A stretch of DNA of 38,154 nt from Nitrobacter winogradskyi (GCF_006539545.1 NZ_BJNF01000003.1:1-38154), one strand, 5' to 3'; positions 1-8,831 are shown, numbered from the stretch's first letter. The notes: generated from the sequence alone by a model not told the origin. A program made the numbers and translations.

Positions 1-25
1 GCTCTAGTAGAAGTTTCAGTCTGGG

Positions 26-78
26 GCTTGACCTTCACCTGTGGAGTTCGTGTGCAAGACAAGCAGCGAAGGTCAAGC
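26..78. promoter_or_regulatory. Inverted repeat upstream of the TRAP binding-protein gene
   Basis: A perfect 11-bp inverted repeat, GCTTGACCTTC (26-36) and GAAGGTCAAGC (68-78), lies upstream of the dctP start at 136. The arms are 42 bp apart start to start, about four helical turns, so it could be a paired operator for a looping regulator or a stem-loop in the leader RNA. I see no convincing -10 box beside it and no regulator gene adjacent. Function is inference only. Confidence 0.35.
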
Positions 79-135
79 TCTATCCGCTATGGCCTTCGCG
101 GGAAGCTCAAGAAGGATCGTCATAAGGGGTGACTC

Positions 136-1224
136 ATGAAGCGTCGTGATTTTTTGAAAGGTTCGGCCGCCGGGGCCGCTGTCTCGGCCATAGCCTCGCC
201 GGCGATCGCGCAATCGGCGCCCGAGATCAAATGGCGCATGACGTCAAGCTTCCCAAAATCGCTCGACACGATCTACGGTACGGCCGCGGTCTTTGCAAAG
301 CAGGTCGCGGAAATGACCGACAACAAATTCCAGATTCAGCTCTTCGCGGCCGGAGAGGTGGTTCCCGCGTTGCAGGCGCTCGACGCGACGGCCAACAATA
401 CGGTCGAGATGAGTCACACCGCTTCGTACTATTATGTCGGAAAGGATCCCACCTTCGCTATCTTCGCGTCAGTTCCGTTCGGGCTCAATGCGCGTCAGCA
501 GAATTCCTGGCTGTTTCAGGGTGGCGGCAATGAGCTTGCAAACGAGTTCTTCAAAAAATTCGGCGTCATCGGGCTTCCTTGCGGCAACACCGGCACACAG
601 ATGGGCGGTTGGTTCCGCAAGGAGATCAAGACCGTGGCTGATCTGTCGGGCTTGAAGATGCGGATCGGCGGCATTGCCGGTCAGGTCTTGCAAAAGGTAG
701 GCGTGATACCGCAGCAGCTCGCCGGGGGCGACGTTTATCCCTCGCTTGAGAAAGGCACAATCGACGCGGCCGAATGGGTTGGTCCCTACGACGATGAGAA
801 GCTGGGTCTCCAGAAGGTCGCCAAGTATTATTATTATCCAGGTTTTTGGGAGGGTGGGCCGACGCTTCACGCGTTCTGCAATCTCGAGAAGTGGAACACC
901 TTGCCAAAGACCTATCAGGCGATACTGGTGAACGCGGCGAACACGGCCAACACCTGGATGACGGCTCGCTATGACATGCAGAATCCGACAGCCCTGAAGC
1001 GGCTCGTCGCAGGTGGCACGCAACTCAGGCCGTTCAGTCACGACGTTCTCGACGCTTGCCTGAAAGCCACGAACGAGTTGTGGAGCGAGATTTCGGCAAA
1101 TAATGCCGACTTCAAGAAAGTGATCGATGCGATGCAGGCCTATCGGTCGGACGAATATTTGTGGTGGCAGGTGGCGGAATATACCTACGACACCTTCATG
1201 ATTCGATCGCGGACGCGGGGCTGA
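136..1224 (+). CDS. dctP: TRAP transporter substrate-binding protein (DctP family, TakP-like)
   Basis: Periplasmic binding protein of a tripartite ATP-independent (TRAP) importer; it captures a carboxylate and delivers it to the DctQ/DctM membrane pair. The 362-aa product begins with a Tat-type signal (MKRRDFLKGSAAG, then an alanine-rich stretch to about residue 26), implying folded export. The body matches the mannitol/chloroaromatic/TakP branch: Q155, R176 in KMRIGG, E213-W214 in AEWVGPYDDE and E239 fall where, from memory of the TakP structures, the ligand carboxylate and metal are held. That suggests 2-oxo acids or related carboxylates, but the ligand cannot be read from sequence. The start has AAGGGG seven bases upstream. 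The gene points toward, not with, the permease genes at 1258-3404, so binding protein and permeases are transcribed separately. Confidence 0.93.
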   Translation: MKRRDFLKGSAAGAAVSAIASPAIAQSAPEIKWRMTSSFPKSLDTIYGTAAVFAKQVAEMTDNKFQIQLFAAGEVVPALQALDATANNTVEMSHTASYYYVGKDPTFAIFASVPFGLNARQQNSWLFQGGGNELANEFFKKFGVIGLPCGNTGTQMGGWFRKEIKTVADLSGLKMRIGGIAGQVLQKVGVIPQQLAGGDVYPSLEKGTIDAAEWVGPYDDEKLGLQKVAKYYYYPGFWEGGPTLHAFCNLEKWNTLPKTYQAILVNAANTANTWMTARYDMQNPTALKRLVAGGTQLRPFSHDVLDACLKATNELWSEISANNADFKKVIDAMQAYRSDEYLWWQVAEYTYDTFMIRSRTRG

Positions 1225-1236
1225 TTGCCTTTCGGC

Positions 1237-1258
1237 GCTGCGTGATTTTTGACGCAGC
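1237..1258. terminator. Hairpin between convergent dctP and dctM
   Basis: GCTGCGT (1237-1243) and ACGCAGC (1252-1258) form a perfect 7-bp stem with an 8-base T-rich loop. It fills the short gap between the dctP stop and the dctM stop, where a bidirectional terminator would be expected. Neither side is followed by a clear T run, so intrinsic termination is uncertain. Confidence 0.35.
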
Positions 1259-2868
1259 TATTGCCGGTTGGTCGGTACCGGACCGAAATCCAGCGGCGCG
1301 ACATCGATCATCGGCACCTCGATCTTGATATTGTCGAGATCGACGGCTGCTGATTTGCCAAGCAGGCCTGTCACGGTCGCGGGGAACGCGATCACAAGAA
1401 CGACCATGATGATCTGCAATCCAATCCATGGCACCGCGCCCCAGTAGATGTCTGAGCTTTTGACCTCTCGCGGCGCGACGCCGCGCAGGTAGAACAGCGC
1501 AAAGCCGAATGGAGGGTGGAGAAACGAAGTCTGCATGTTGACGCAGATCATGACGCCGAACCAGATCAGCGCCGCGTCTGCACCGACGACGGGAGCGAGA
1601 ACCTTCTGGGCCACCGGGGCGAGCATCGGCAGAATGATGAAGGCGATCTCGAAGAAGTCGAGGAAAAACGCCAGGAAGAAGATGAAGGCGTTTATGAAGA
1701 TGAGAAAGCCCCATACGCCGCCCGGCAGCGATGTCAGCAGATGCTCCAGCCATTCACCGCCGGAGACTCCGAGAAACACCACCGAGAAGCAGGTCGAACC
1801 GATCAGAATGAAGGTCACCATGGTGGTGAGGCGCATTGTCGATTGATAGCCCTGCCTGATGAGGTCGCGGAGTCCGGGGATGCGGACCGCTTCCAGACAA
1901 ATCCACACCACCGCGAGATAGGTGACGGCGAACGCGATCTTGAAGACCAATCCTTCGGCCACGAAAATTCCCACGAGCGTTCCGATGCCGCCGGTGATCG
2001 CGCCGATGATCAGGAGTTTTCGGCCGGTGCTGCTGAAATCCTTGTGGTGAATGGTCGCCAGCACGATCGCGCCGACGGCGCCCATTGCACCTGCTTCCGT
2101 CGGTGTCGCAAGCCCCAACATCATGGTGCCGAGCACGACAAAGATCAGGACGGCGGAGGGGATGATGCCCATCAGGCACTTGCGCCAAAGCGGCCAGCCG
2201 GTGAGCGTGCGAAATTCCTTTGGCACCGGGGGGACGTGATCGGGTTTGAAGAGACCGAGCAGGAAAGTGTAGCCGGCGAACAGCATGATCTGGAAGAGCG
2301 ACGGCCCCCAGGCGCCCAGATACATGTCGCCGACCGATTTCCCGAGCTGATCGGCCAGAACGATCAGCACCAGGGAAGGCGGAACAAGTTGAGTGATGGT
2401 GCCGGATGCCGCCAGCACGCCTGTGATGTAGCGAATGTTGTAGCCGTAGCGCATCATCACGGGCATCGAGATCAGCGCCATGGCGATCACCTGCGCCGCG
2501 ACCGTGCCGGTGATGGCGCCGAGGATGAATCCGACAAGGATGACCGAATATCCGAGGCCGCCGCGGATGGGTCCAAACAGTTGCCCCATTGAGTCGAGCA
2601 TGTCCTCCGCAAGGCCACAGCGCTCGAGCACCGATCCCATGAACGTGAAAAAGGGGATCGCCAGCAGCAGCTCGTTGGACAGTACGCCTCCGAACACGCG
2701 CCCCGGTATGGCTTGAAGAAAATTCAGATCGAAAAAGCCAAGATGGATCGCAAGGAATCCGAACGAGAGCCCCACCGCGGCCAGCGTGAAGGCGACCGGA
2801 AAACCGATCAACATCGCCAGAACCAGGCCGCCGAACATCATTGGCGGCATCATTTCCAGCGTAATCAT
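1258..2868 (-). CDS. dctM: TRAP transporter large permease (DctM)
   Basis: Large inner-membrane subunit of the TRAP importer, the ion-coupled transport channel. The 536-aa protein is almost entirely hydrophobic helices; early family features include the GFPVAFTLAAVGL segment (about residues 22-34), LLLAIPFFTFMGSVLERCG and the GAITGTVAAQVIAM loop. The second half repeats the pattern (ATPTEAGAMGAVGAIVLA; FFLDFFEIAFIILPMLAPV). It is longer than the roughly 430-residue standard DctM, as in the mannitol/chloroaromatic subgroup; the extra length includes a hydrophilic C-terminal tail (about 30 residues). Its ATG overlaps the dctQ stop in an ATGA junction (2865-2868), indicating translational coupling. 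Partner of the binding protein at 136-1224. Confidence 0.93.
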   Translation of the reverse strand: MITLEMMPPMMFGGLVLAMLIGFPVAFTLAAVGLSFGFLAIHLGFFDLNFLQAIPGRVFGGVLSNELLLAIPFFTFMGSVLERCGLAEDMLDSMGQLFGPIRGGLGYSVILVGFILGAITGTVAAQVIAMALISMPVMMRYGYNIRYITGVLAASGTITQLVPPSLVLIVLADQLGKSVGDMYLGAWGPSLFQIMLFAGYTFLLGLFKPDHVPPVPKEFRTLTGWPLWRKCLMGIIPSAVLIFVVLGTMMLGLATPTEAGAMGAVGAIVLATIHHKDFSSTGRKLLIIGAITGGIGTLVGIFVAEGLVFKIAFAVTYLAVVWICLEAVRIPGLRDLIRQGYQSTMRLTTMVTFILIGSTCFSVVFLGVSGGEWLEHLLTSLPGGVWGFLIFINAFIFFLAFFLDFFEIAFIILPMLAPVAQKVLAPVVGADAALIWFGVMICVNMQTSFLHPPFGFALFYLRGVAPREVKSSDIYWGAVPWIGLQIIMVVLVIAFPATVTGLLGKSAAVDLDNIKIEVPMIDVAPLDFGPVPTNRQ

Positions 2869-3404
2869 TGAGTCGGTCTCTCGTAGGTCGCCTGGATCGT
2901 GACAAGGCCCTGTAGCGCCGCTATCCGCTTGATCACTTCCGAGATCCCTTGAATCGCGAGCATGACGAATCCGAGCGGGATGACGAGCTTGATCGGCCAG
3001 CGAACGAGACCGCCTGCATTTCCGGATACTTCACCGATTGCATAAGACTGCATGAAGAAAGGCCAGGACAGGTAGCTGAGCAAAAGGCAGGCCGGAATGA
3101 GAAAGAAGAGGGTCCCGATGAGATCGAGCCAGAGCCTGCCGCGATCGGACAGGATCAGATAGAAAATCTCGACCCGGACGTGTTCGTTGCGTTTGAAGGT
3201 GTAGGATGCGCCGAACATCACGAGGATGGCGAACATGTACCATTGCAGTTCGAGCCAGCTGTTCGAACTATAGCCGAACGCATATCGGATCATTGCATTG
3301 CCGGCGCTCACCAGCACGGCAAGCAGCACAAGGATATTGCAGACGTACCCCACCTTTTCATTGAGCCGGTCGATGGCTGTGCTGAGGGCCAGTAACACAC
3401 GCAT
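2865..3404 (-). CDS. dctQ: TRAP transporter small permease (DctQ)
   Basis: Small membrane subunit of the TRAP importer, pairing with DctM. I start it at the ATG at 3404, preceded by an AGGAGG Shine-Dalgarno at ideal spacing; this gives 179 aa (MRVLLALSTAIDRLNEKVG...), normal for DctQ. A longer frame open to 3479 lacks comparable support. Four hydrophobic helices are visible, with family hallmarks NSWLELQWYMFAILVMFGASY and the following KRNEHVRVEIFY, typical of the DctQ core. It is first of a two-gene dctQ-dctM unit; the region upstream (3405-3878) holds its promoter but no clear box. Confidence 0.92.
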   Translation of the reverse strand: MRVLLALSTAIDRLNEKVGYVCNILVLLAVLVSAGNAMIRYAFGYSSNSWLELQWYMFAILVMFGASYTFKRNEHVRVEIFYLILSDRGRLWLDLIGTLFFLIPACLLLSYLSWPFFMQSYAIGEVSGNAGGLVRWPIKLVIPLGFVMLAIQGISEVIKRIAALQGLVTIQATYERPTQ

Positions 3405-3878
3405 CAGTTCCTCCTGGCGGCAGCCGATCGCGATCACTGACGCCGGATTCAAAACCCCGGCGTCTTTCCGAAGTCGCAACAGCGGTTGTTTGTCCCAGAT
3501 TGTGGAACGCAGCTTCCTGTCGGATGCTGGCTACATGAAAGGCGTTGCACCATTCCAATGCCAGGTTGCCGCCGTCAACCGGGCAGTTGATAGTTTTGGG
3601 GTGTGGCGGACGCAGAGCGGTTATAGCGTTTTCGAGCGAAGTGGATACCGGTTCGCGGGAAGAAAACGCGTCAGATCAAAAATGATGGAGCCTGCTTCTG
3701 ATTTCGTCAGAAGCGGAAGGCTCCAGGAAATCATGACTTGGATAGAGGCCTTTGAAATGTCATTGCGGGCATGGGGTATCGGATTAAGGCCCACGCATAA
3801 TGGATCATCAACGCCGTCAGGGCAGGTCCGCTAACCTCCGCCCTCGAGATACGGCCAGACCGGCGGGTGTCTAAATTG
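3405..3878. other. Intergenic region between dctQ and moaA
   Basis: 474 bases without a convincing gene. It holds the dctQ Shine-Dalgarno (just above 3404), a full copy of the two-hairpin repeat (3622-3726) and the outer arm of a hairpin at the moaA 3' end. Open frames crossing it have no family resemblance or signal and I read them as noise. Confidence 0.6.
3622..3726 (+). repeat. Two-hairpin intergenic repeat, copy 1 (full)
   Basis: Near-complete copy of the dispersed element seen best at 26970-27079. Left module: GCGTTTTCGAGCGAAG ... GAAGAAAACGC, which can pair GCGTTTTC with GAAAACGC. Right module: GCTTCTGATTTCGTCAGAAGC, a strong hairpin. Ends are degenerate (TATAGC and GGCTCCAG) relative to the TCTAGAGC ends of the best copy. 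Confidence 0.85.
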
Positions 3879-3889
3879 TTACCCGCCGG
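3860..3889 (-). terminator. Hairpin covering the moaA stop codon
   Basis: CCGGCGGGT (3860-3868) and ACCCGCCGG (3881-3889) form a perfect 9-bp GC-rich stem with a 12-base loop. The moaA stop (3879-3881) lies in the loop/arm and one arm encodes the conserved terminal Gly-Gly. No U run follows on the moaA strand, so it may stabilise the 3' end rather than act as a standard intrinsic terminator. Confidence 0.4.
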
Positions 3890-4910
3890 TTACGCTCATG
3901 TGGCGGCTTACGCTCGGGCGGTTATGACGGTCGATGATAAAATCGTGGCCTTTCGGCTTGAGGCCGATGGCGCGATCGATCGTCTCATATAGCAACTCGT
4001 CGGTGGACGATGCGCGGAGCGGCCGGCGCAGATCGGAAGCGTCTTCGTGTCCGAGGCAGGTATGCAGGGTGCCCGTGCAGGTGATGCGGACGCGGTTGCA
4101 GGATTCGCAGAAATTGTGGGTCATCGGTGTGATAAAGCCCAGCTTGCCGCCGGTCTCGCTGACCCGAACGTAGCGGGCGGGGCCGCCTGTACTGTCGTCG
4201 AGATCGGTGAGGGTGTATTGGCCTTCGAGCCGCGCGCGCAGCATGGAGAGCGGCAGATACTGATCGGCGCGGGATGCGCCGATATCGCCCATCGGCATGA
4301 CCTCGATGAGGGTCAGCGCCATATCTCGACTGTGCGCCCATTCCATCAGGGATGGAATTTCGTCCTCGTTCAGGTTTTTGAGCGCGACCGCATTGATCTT
4401 GACGGCGAGACCCGCGGCTTGCGCGGCGTCAATGCCTGCCATGACCTTCTGGATGTCGCCCCAGCGCGTGATCTCGCGAAACCTGGCAGGGTCGAGCGTA
4501 TCGAGCGACACGTTGATCCGTTTTACGCCGCAATCCTTAAGCTCGTTGGCGAAGCGAACCAGTTGCGATCCGTTTGTCGTGAGCGTCAGCTCTTTCAGAG
4601 CTCCCGACTCGAGATGGCGAGACAAGGAGCGGATCAGCGACATCACGTTGCGGCGGACCAGCGGTTCGCCACCTGTCAGCCGAAGCTTGCGCACGCCCTT
4701 GGCGATGAATGCCGAGCACAGACGATCAAGCTCCTCCAGCGTGAGCAGATCCGCCTTCGGCAAGAAAGTCATGTCTTCGGACATGCAGTAAAAGCAGCGA
4801 AGGTCGCAACGATCCGTCACGGATACGCGCAAATAGCTGATGCTTCGGCCGAACGGGTCGACCATTTTCCGGGAGCCCGAAGTCTCGGCGGGGGCAGAAC
4901 AACCGGTCAT
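3879..4910 (-). CDS. moaA: GTP 3',8-cyclase MoaA (molybdenum cofactor biosynthesis)
   Basis: Radical SAM enzyme that, with MoaC, converts GTP to cyclic pyranopterin monophosphate, the first step of molybdenum cofactor synthesis. The 343-aa protein has the N-terminal radical SAM cluster motif CDLRCFYC (C35, C39, C42), the SAM-binding GGEP at about 80-83, and the MoaA-specific C-terminal [4Fe-4S] site C268-X2-C271-X13-C285. It ends in the Gly-Gly dipeptide essential in MoaA. A second in-frame Met at residue 16 (MVDPFGRS) could be the true start; homologs have variable N-termini and the Shine-Dalgarno upstream of 4910 is weak. No other moa gene is in the window. Confidence 0.96.
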   Translation of the reverse strand: MTGCSAPAETSGSRKMVDPFGRSISYLRVSVTDRCDLRCFYCMSEDMTFLPKADLLTLEELDRLCSAFIAKGVRKLRLTGGEPLVRRNVMSLIRSLSRHLESGALKELTLTTNGSQLVRFANELKDCGVKRINVSLDTLDPARFREITRWGDIQKVMAGIDAAQAAGLAVKINAVALKNLNEDEIPSLMEWAHSRDMALTLIEVMPMGDIGASRADQYLPLSMLRARLEGQYTLTDLDDSTGGPARYVRVSETGGKLGFITPMTHNFCESCNRVRITCTGTLHTCLGHEDASDLRRPLRASSTDELLYETIDRAIGLKPKGHDFIIDRHNRPSVSRHMSVTGG

Positions 4911-5168
4911 TTAACTAGCCTTGTTGCAACGGCGTATGAGGTATTTGTTTCTTTTCTAATGTAAGCGTGTTCTGGCCGGGGCACAATGTGCCGGCTCTGC
5001 TGCGGTGCGCAAGAAATCCATGAAGATTAACGCGCGCGAGAAGGGCCAGGAACGGCGCGGGATCGTGGAAGCGTGGCGAACCGCCGCACCCGTCGCTTCG
5101 CCGGGGTAGGAACAGGAGAAGGTCCTCCCTTGGCATTCTCGGCCCGCGCCTGATTCCGGGCCAATAAA

Positions 5169-5867
5169 TCAGCCGGCCGCGTTCAGCGTGGCGGCTTGCA
5201 GTACGGCGATGGCCTCCGGCAATTCCCTCATGTGGCTGATCACGCGATCGGGTTTGAGTTCTGCGACCGGGACTTCGGTATAACCGAACGTGACCCCGAT
5301 AACGGGGATGCCGGCCCGGCGCGCAACCCCTATGTCGGGACCTGCATCGCCGACCATGATGGCGGTCTGCGGGCTTCCGCCCGCGCGGGCGATGGTTTGC
5401 CGCAAGATCGCGGGATCCGGTTTAGCCACGCCAAAGGTATCACCGCCGCAGATTGCGGAAAACCGCGGACTCAACCCCAGCTGGTCGAGCAGCAGCTTGG
5501 CAAGCGCTTCCAGCTTATTGGTGCAGACCGCGAAACGGAATCCCCGCGCCGATAGCTCGTCGAGCGCCTCGATAAGTCCTTCAAACGGCCGGGATTCGTC
5601 GGCGATATGGGCCGTATAGTAGTCCACGAAGTCGCCCATCATCCGCGTGACCTCATCGGGCGTCGCGGAGCGATCCTCATGCTCCAGGCCGCGTTCGATC
5701 ATGCGGCGAACCCCCGCACCGATCATCGAGCGGGCTGTCGGCAATGACACCTTGCGCAGGCCTTCGCGATCCAGGACGAAGTTGAGTGCGGCGGCGAGAT
5801 CGGGCGCGGTATCGACCAGCGTCCCGTCGAGGTCGAACACGACCATGGGGGGAGGGGAGGATATCAT
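5169..5867 (-). CDS. gph: Phosphoglycolate phosphatase (HAD superfamily)
   Basis: Dephosphorylates 2-phosphoglycolate, from Rubisco oxygenation or DNA repair. I start it at the ATG at 5867, giving 232 aa (MISSPPPMVVFDLDGTLVDT...), the normal family size; the frame stays open far upstream but that extension looks non-coding. HAD motifs appear in order: DLDGTLVDT near residue 12 (nucleophile and general acid Asp), the VCTNK Thr motif, KPDP (Lys) and VGDAGPDIGVARRAG (Mg-binding acids). A cap domain follows motif I. Another Met at residue 8 is possible. Other HAD phosphatases are hard to exclude, but the PDLAAALN cap start and GGDTFGVAKPDP fit Gph best. In an autotroph using the Calvin cycle this enzyme would be essential (inference). 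Confidence 0.88.
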   Translation of the reverse strand: MISSPPPMVVFDLDGTLVDTAPDLAAALNFVLDREGLRKVSLPTARSMIGAGVRRMIERGLEHEDRSATPDEVTRMMGDFVDYYTAHIADESRPFEGLIEALDELSARGFRFAVCTNKLEALAKLLLDQLGLSPRFSAICGGDTFGVAKPDPAILRQTIARAGGSPQTAIMVGDAGPDIGVARRAGIPVIGVTFGYTEVPVAELKPDRVISHMRELPEAIAVLQAATLNAAG

Positions 5868-6194
5868 GATGCTGGATCGGTATCCGCCTCCCGCCGGACA
5901 TGCAAGGGTGAAGTGCGGATATGGTCGTGCGCCCTCATGGAGAGGCCCGGAACGCTCGAGAGCCCTGTTTCTTGCGTCTGAGCCTTTCCGCTTCGCGTTT
6001 TCTTCATGCGAACCGCGTATGCCACCCCGAAACATCCCAAGGACGTGCCCGGCTCGAAACCGTTGGTCATCCAAAAAATTGTGGTGCGGAGCGGGGAGTT
6101 GGCTTGACCGGGCCCGCATCGGCTGCAAAGCGAACGTCTCAACCACATCAGCTATGCCTCGCCAGCCGGAGCGGGGTCGCAAATCGAGGTCCTC
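5868..6194. other. Divergent intergenic region gph / rpiA
   Basis: 327 bases between divergent gph and rpiA; must contain both promoters. It holds a degraded repeat copy (5980-6060). A TTGACC at about 6103 has no matching -10 box. No gene supported. Confidence 0.5.
5980..6060 (-). repeat. Two-hairpin repeat, copy 2 (degenerate)
   Basis: Reverse-orientation, decayed copy: GAGCCTTTCCGCTTC joined directly to GCGTTTTCTTCATGCGAACC, then a long-loop variant ending in GGCTCGAAAC. The right hairpin is largely deleted. The long-loop form resembles copy 4 at 12562-12690. Confidence 0.6.
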
Positions 6195-6893
6195 ATGACG
6201 ATGGATGCATTGAAAAGACAGGCTGCGGCGCGTGCCCTTGAATATGTCGAGGACGGCATGAGGCTGGGTCTCGGAACGGGATCCACCGCCAGGCACTTTG
6301 TCGAGCTTTTGGGAGAGCGCGTGCGTGACGGGTTGAAGGTTGTCGGCGTGCCGACATCAGAAGCCACGCGGGCCGATGCGGAGCGGTGCGGCGTTCCCCT
6401 GACCACCCTGGACGACCTCGACAGGCTCGATCTGACGGTCGATGGCGCCGACGAAATCGATCCTGATCTCAATCTGACCAAGGGTGGCGGCGGGGCGCTT
6501 CTGCGCGAGAAGATTGTGGCGGCCGCGTCGGACCGCATGATCGTGATCGCGGATGAGACGAAGTGGGTGGCGGGGCTAGGCCGCTTTCCCCTGCCGATCG
6601 AAGTCATTCCGTTCGGACTCGCCGCGACGCGGCGCGCGATTACGGAGGTATTTGCAAAAGCCGGCGTTTCCGGTGAACTGGCCGTCAGAAAGCAACCGGA
6701 TGGCCATGCTTTCGTCACCGATGGCGGCCACTGGATTTTCGATGCCCATCTTGGGCAGATACCTGATGCAAGCTATCTGGCCGGACTGTTGAATCCGATA
6801 CCTGGCGTCGTCGAGCACGGCCTATTCATCGGCCTAGCACGCGTGGCGATGCTGGCCGGCGCCGAGGGAATTCGTATTGTCGAGCGGCCGTAA
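6195..6893 (+). CDS. rpiA: Ribose-5-phosphate isomerase A
   Basis: Interconverts ribose 5-phosphate and ribulose 5-phosphate in the pentose phosphate pathway and Calvin cycle. The 232-aa product has all signature blocks: [11 protein letters not shown] (phosphate loop, 25-35), DGADEIDP (83-90), [12 protein letters not shown] (95-106, with catalytic K96 and E105, offset by two from the E. coli residues) and DETKWV. Length matches the family. GAGG lies just before the ATG; a second Met two codons on is equally possible. First of a co-oriented set rpiA - DUF2059 - gor with gaps of 24 and 18 bases, probably one transcript. Confidence 0.96.
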   Translation: MTMDALKRQAAARALEYVEDGMRLGLGTGSTARHFVELLGERVRDGLKVVGVPTSEATRADAERCGVPLTTLDDLDRLDLTVDGADEIDPDLNLTKGGGGALLREKIVAAASDRMIVIADETKWVAGLGRFPLPIEVIPFGLAATRRAITEVFAKAGVSGELAVRKQPDGHAFVTDGGHWIFDAHLGQIPDASYLAGLLNPIPGVVEHGLFIGLARVAMLAGAEGIRIVERP

Positions 6894-6917
6894 GCGCCGC
6901 GATGAGGAGATATTGAG

Positions 6918-7430
6918 ATGATGAGGGGTCTTTCAAAGTTTCTGCCTGCGGCTTTTCTTGCGATGGCGCTGGCGCTTCCAGCCGTTGCGCAGGCTCAGCA
7001 AGTCGGCCAGCCGTCACCTGCCGCCGTCGCTTCGGCCAAGGAACTTCTGACGTTGAAGAACGCCAGTGGGATGTTCGCAAATGCCGTTCCCAGCATCGTC
7101 GAGCGGACCAAGAACACGCTTCTTCAATCCAACCTGAACTATCAGAAGGATCTCAATGAGGTTGCGCTGGTCGTGGCCAAGTCGCTCGCCGGCCGTGAAA
7201 AAGAAATAGGTGACGGCATGGCGAAGATCTATGCCGGCCATTTCACGGAGCAGGAGTTGAAGGACCTTGTCACGTTCTACAAGTCGCCGCTCGGGAAAAA
7301 GCTGATCGCGCAGGAGCCCAAGGCGATCGAAGCGAGCATGGGATATATGAACCAGTGGGCGCAGCAGTTCGCGAGCGTCGTCAATGGCGAGTTTCGCGCG
7401 GAGATGCGCAAGCGCGGCAAGGAAATCTGA
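6918..7430 (+). CDS. DUF2059 domain secreted protein
   Basis: A 170-aa exported helical protein of the DUF2059 family, function unknown. The signal peptide runs through ALALPAVAQAQQ (cleavage near residue 26). The core shows the family pattern of amphipathic helices, with the conserved FTEQELKDLVTFYKSPLGKKL segment (about 114-134), found in many periplasmic DUF2059 proteins. AGGAGA lies 7 bases before the ATG, fixing the start. Its position between rpiA and gor on one strand suggests co-transcription, but I know of no functional link. Confidence 0.88.
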   Translation: MMRGLSKFLPAAFLAMALALPAVAQAQQVGQPSPAAVASAKELLTLKNASGMFANAVPSIVERTKNTLLQSNLNYQKDLNEVALVVAKSLAGREKEIGDGMAKIYAGHFTEQELKDLVTFYKSPLGKKLIAQEPKAIEASMGYMNQWAQQFASVVNGEFRAEMRKRGKEI

Positions 7431-7448
7431 TCTCGATCGAGTTGGGGC

Positions 7449-8831
7449 ATGGCTGATTTCGATGTCGACCTGTTCGTCATAGGCGGCGGTTCCGGCGGTG
7501 TGCGCGCCGCGCGCATCGCCGCCGGATACGGCGCGTGCGTCATGGTCGCCGAAGAATACCGGATGGGCGGGACTTGCGTGATCCGGGGGTGCGTGCCGAA
7601 GAAGCTGTTGGTCTACGGCTCTCATATCCGCCACGACATCGAAGATGCCGCCGGTTTTGGCTGGTCGATTCCGTCCGCGACGTTCGACTGGCCGGCGCTG
7701 ATCGCCAACAAGGACAGGGAGATCGCCCGCCTTGAGGCGGCCTATACGTCGACCCTCGAAAAGGCCGGTGTTCAAACGGTCAAGTCGCGGGCGGTATTTG
7801 AGGATGCGCACACGCTCCGGCTCACGACCGGCGAGACCATCCGTTCGAAGCAGGTACTGATCGCGACGGGTGGCCGGCCCAATCACGGGCCTGCCATTCC
7901 CGGCATCGAGCACGTAATCTCTTCCAACGAGGCGTTTCATCTTCAGGAGCAGCCGAAGCGAATTGCGATTCAGGGTGGCGGATATATCGCGCTCGAATTC
8001 GCCTGCATCTTTGCCGGGTTCGGAAGTGATGTGACCCTGATCTATCGCGGGGACAATATCCTGCGCGGCTTCGACGATGACGTCCGCGCCCATGTTCGCG
8101 CGGAAATGGAGAAGAGCGGCATCACGATCCTGACGGGCTGCACTGTCGAGAGGGTCGATCGGCACGGCGATGATTTCACGTCTCATCTATCGAACGGGTC
8201 GAGTGTTGCTTCCGATCAGGTACTGTTTGCGATCGGCCGGCATCCGAACGTTGCCAATCTGGGACTTGAGAAGGCGGGCGTCGCCATCAACCCGGAGAAC
8301 GGCGGCATAGCCGTCGACGGCTTCTCGCGGACGAACCTGCCGCACATCTATGCGGTCGGCGATGTCACGCATCGCTTCAACCTGACGCCGGTCGCGATCC
8401 GCGAGGGGCACGCGTTCGCGGATTCGGTGTTCGGAAACAAGCCGACGCGCGTGGATCATGCGGACATCCCCACCGCCGTGTTTTCGCAGCCTGAAGTCGG
8501 AACGGTCGGCCTCACAGAAGCGCAGGCGAGGGCGGAGTACGCGGTCGATATCTACAAGACGACGTTCCGCCCGCTGAAGGCGACGTTATCGGGCCGTGAT
8601 ACCCGCATGCTGATGAAGCTGGTGGTGGACGCCACGACGGATCGCGTGCTCGGTTGTCATATCGTCGGCGACGGCGCGGCCGAGATGACGCAGGTGGTCG
8701 GCATCGCGATCAGAATGAAGGCCACCAAGGCCGATTTCGATGCGACCATGGCGCTGCATCCGACCGCGGCTGAAGAACTTGTGACGATGCGGACGCGAAC
8801 CGCTCACCATGCGCGTGGAGCGGCCGAGTGA
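7449..8831 (+). CDS. gor: Glutathione-disulfide reductase
   Basis: NADPH-dependent flavoenzyme reducing glutathione disulfide. The 460-aa protein opens with the FAD-binding GGGSGG (12-17) and the redox-active GGTCVIRGCVPKK (C43, C48); the CVIRGCVP form is characteristic of plant and alphaproteobacterial glutathione reductases, distinct from dihydrolipoamide dehydrogenase. A second Rossmann motif GGGYIALEF (176-184) followed by R200 fits NADPH binding. The C-terminal LHPTAAEE (H437, E442) supplies the catalytic base from the partner subunit. It starts 18 bases after the DUF2059 gene. Supports thiol redox and peroxide defence in the cytoplasm. Confidence 0.95.
   Translation: MADFDVDLFVIGGGSGGVRAARIAAGYGACVMVAEEYRMGGTCVIRGCVPKKLLVYGSHIRHDIEDAAGFGWSIPSATFDWPALIANKDREIARLEAAYTSTLEKAGVQTVKSRAVFEDAHTLRLTTGETIRSKQVLIATGGRPNHGPAIPGIEHVISSNEAFHLQEQPKRIAIQGGGYIALEFACIFAGFGSDVTLIYRGDNILRGFDDDVRAHVRAEMEKSGITILTGCTVERVDRHGDDFTSHLSNGSSVASDQVLFAIGRHPNVANLGLEKAGVAINPENGGIAVDGFSRTNLPHIYAVGDVTHRFNLTPVAIREGHAFADSVFGNKPTRVDHADIPTAVFSQPEVGTVGLTEAQARAEYAVDIYKTTFRPLKATLSGRDTRMLMKLVVDATTDRVLGCHIVGDGAAEMTQVVGIAIRMKATKADFDATMALHPTAAEELVTMRTRTAHHARGAAE

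Noticed and set aside
3298-3834. 178-aa plus-strand frame between dctQ and moaA
   Set aside because: Overlaps the dctQ 5' end and the repeat; no family features, no Shine-Dalgarno.
4911-5168. Molybdenum-cofactor riboswitch upstream of moaA
   Set aside because: I could not fold a Moco-like leader by eye and alphaproteobacterial moaA genes need not have one; only 258 bases with no strong stems seen.
5868-6296. N-terminal extension of gph
   Set aside because: The frame stays open but crosses the rpiA start and a repeat remnant; HAD motif I lies right after 5867, so the shorter start fits family length.
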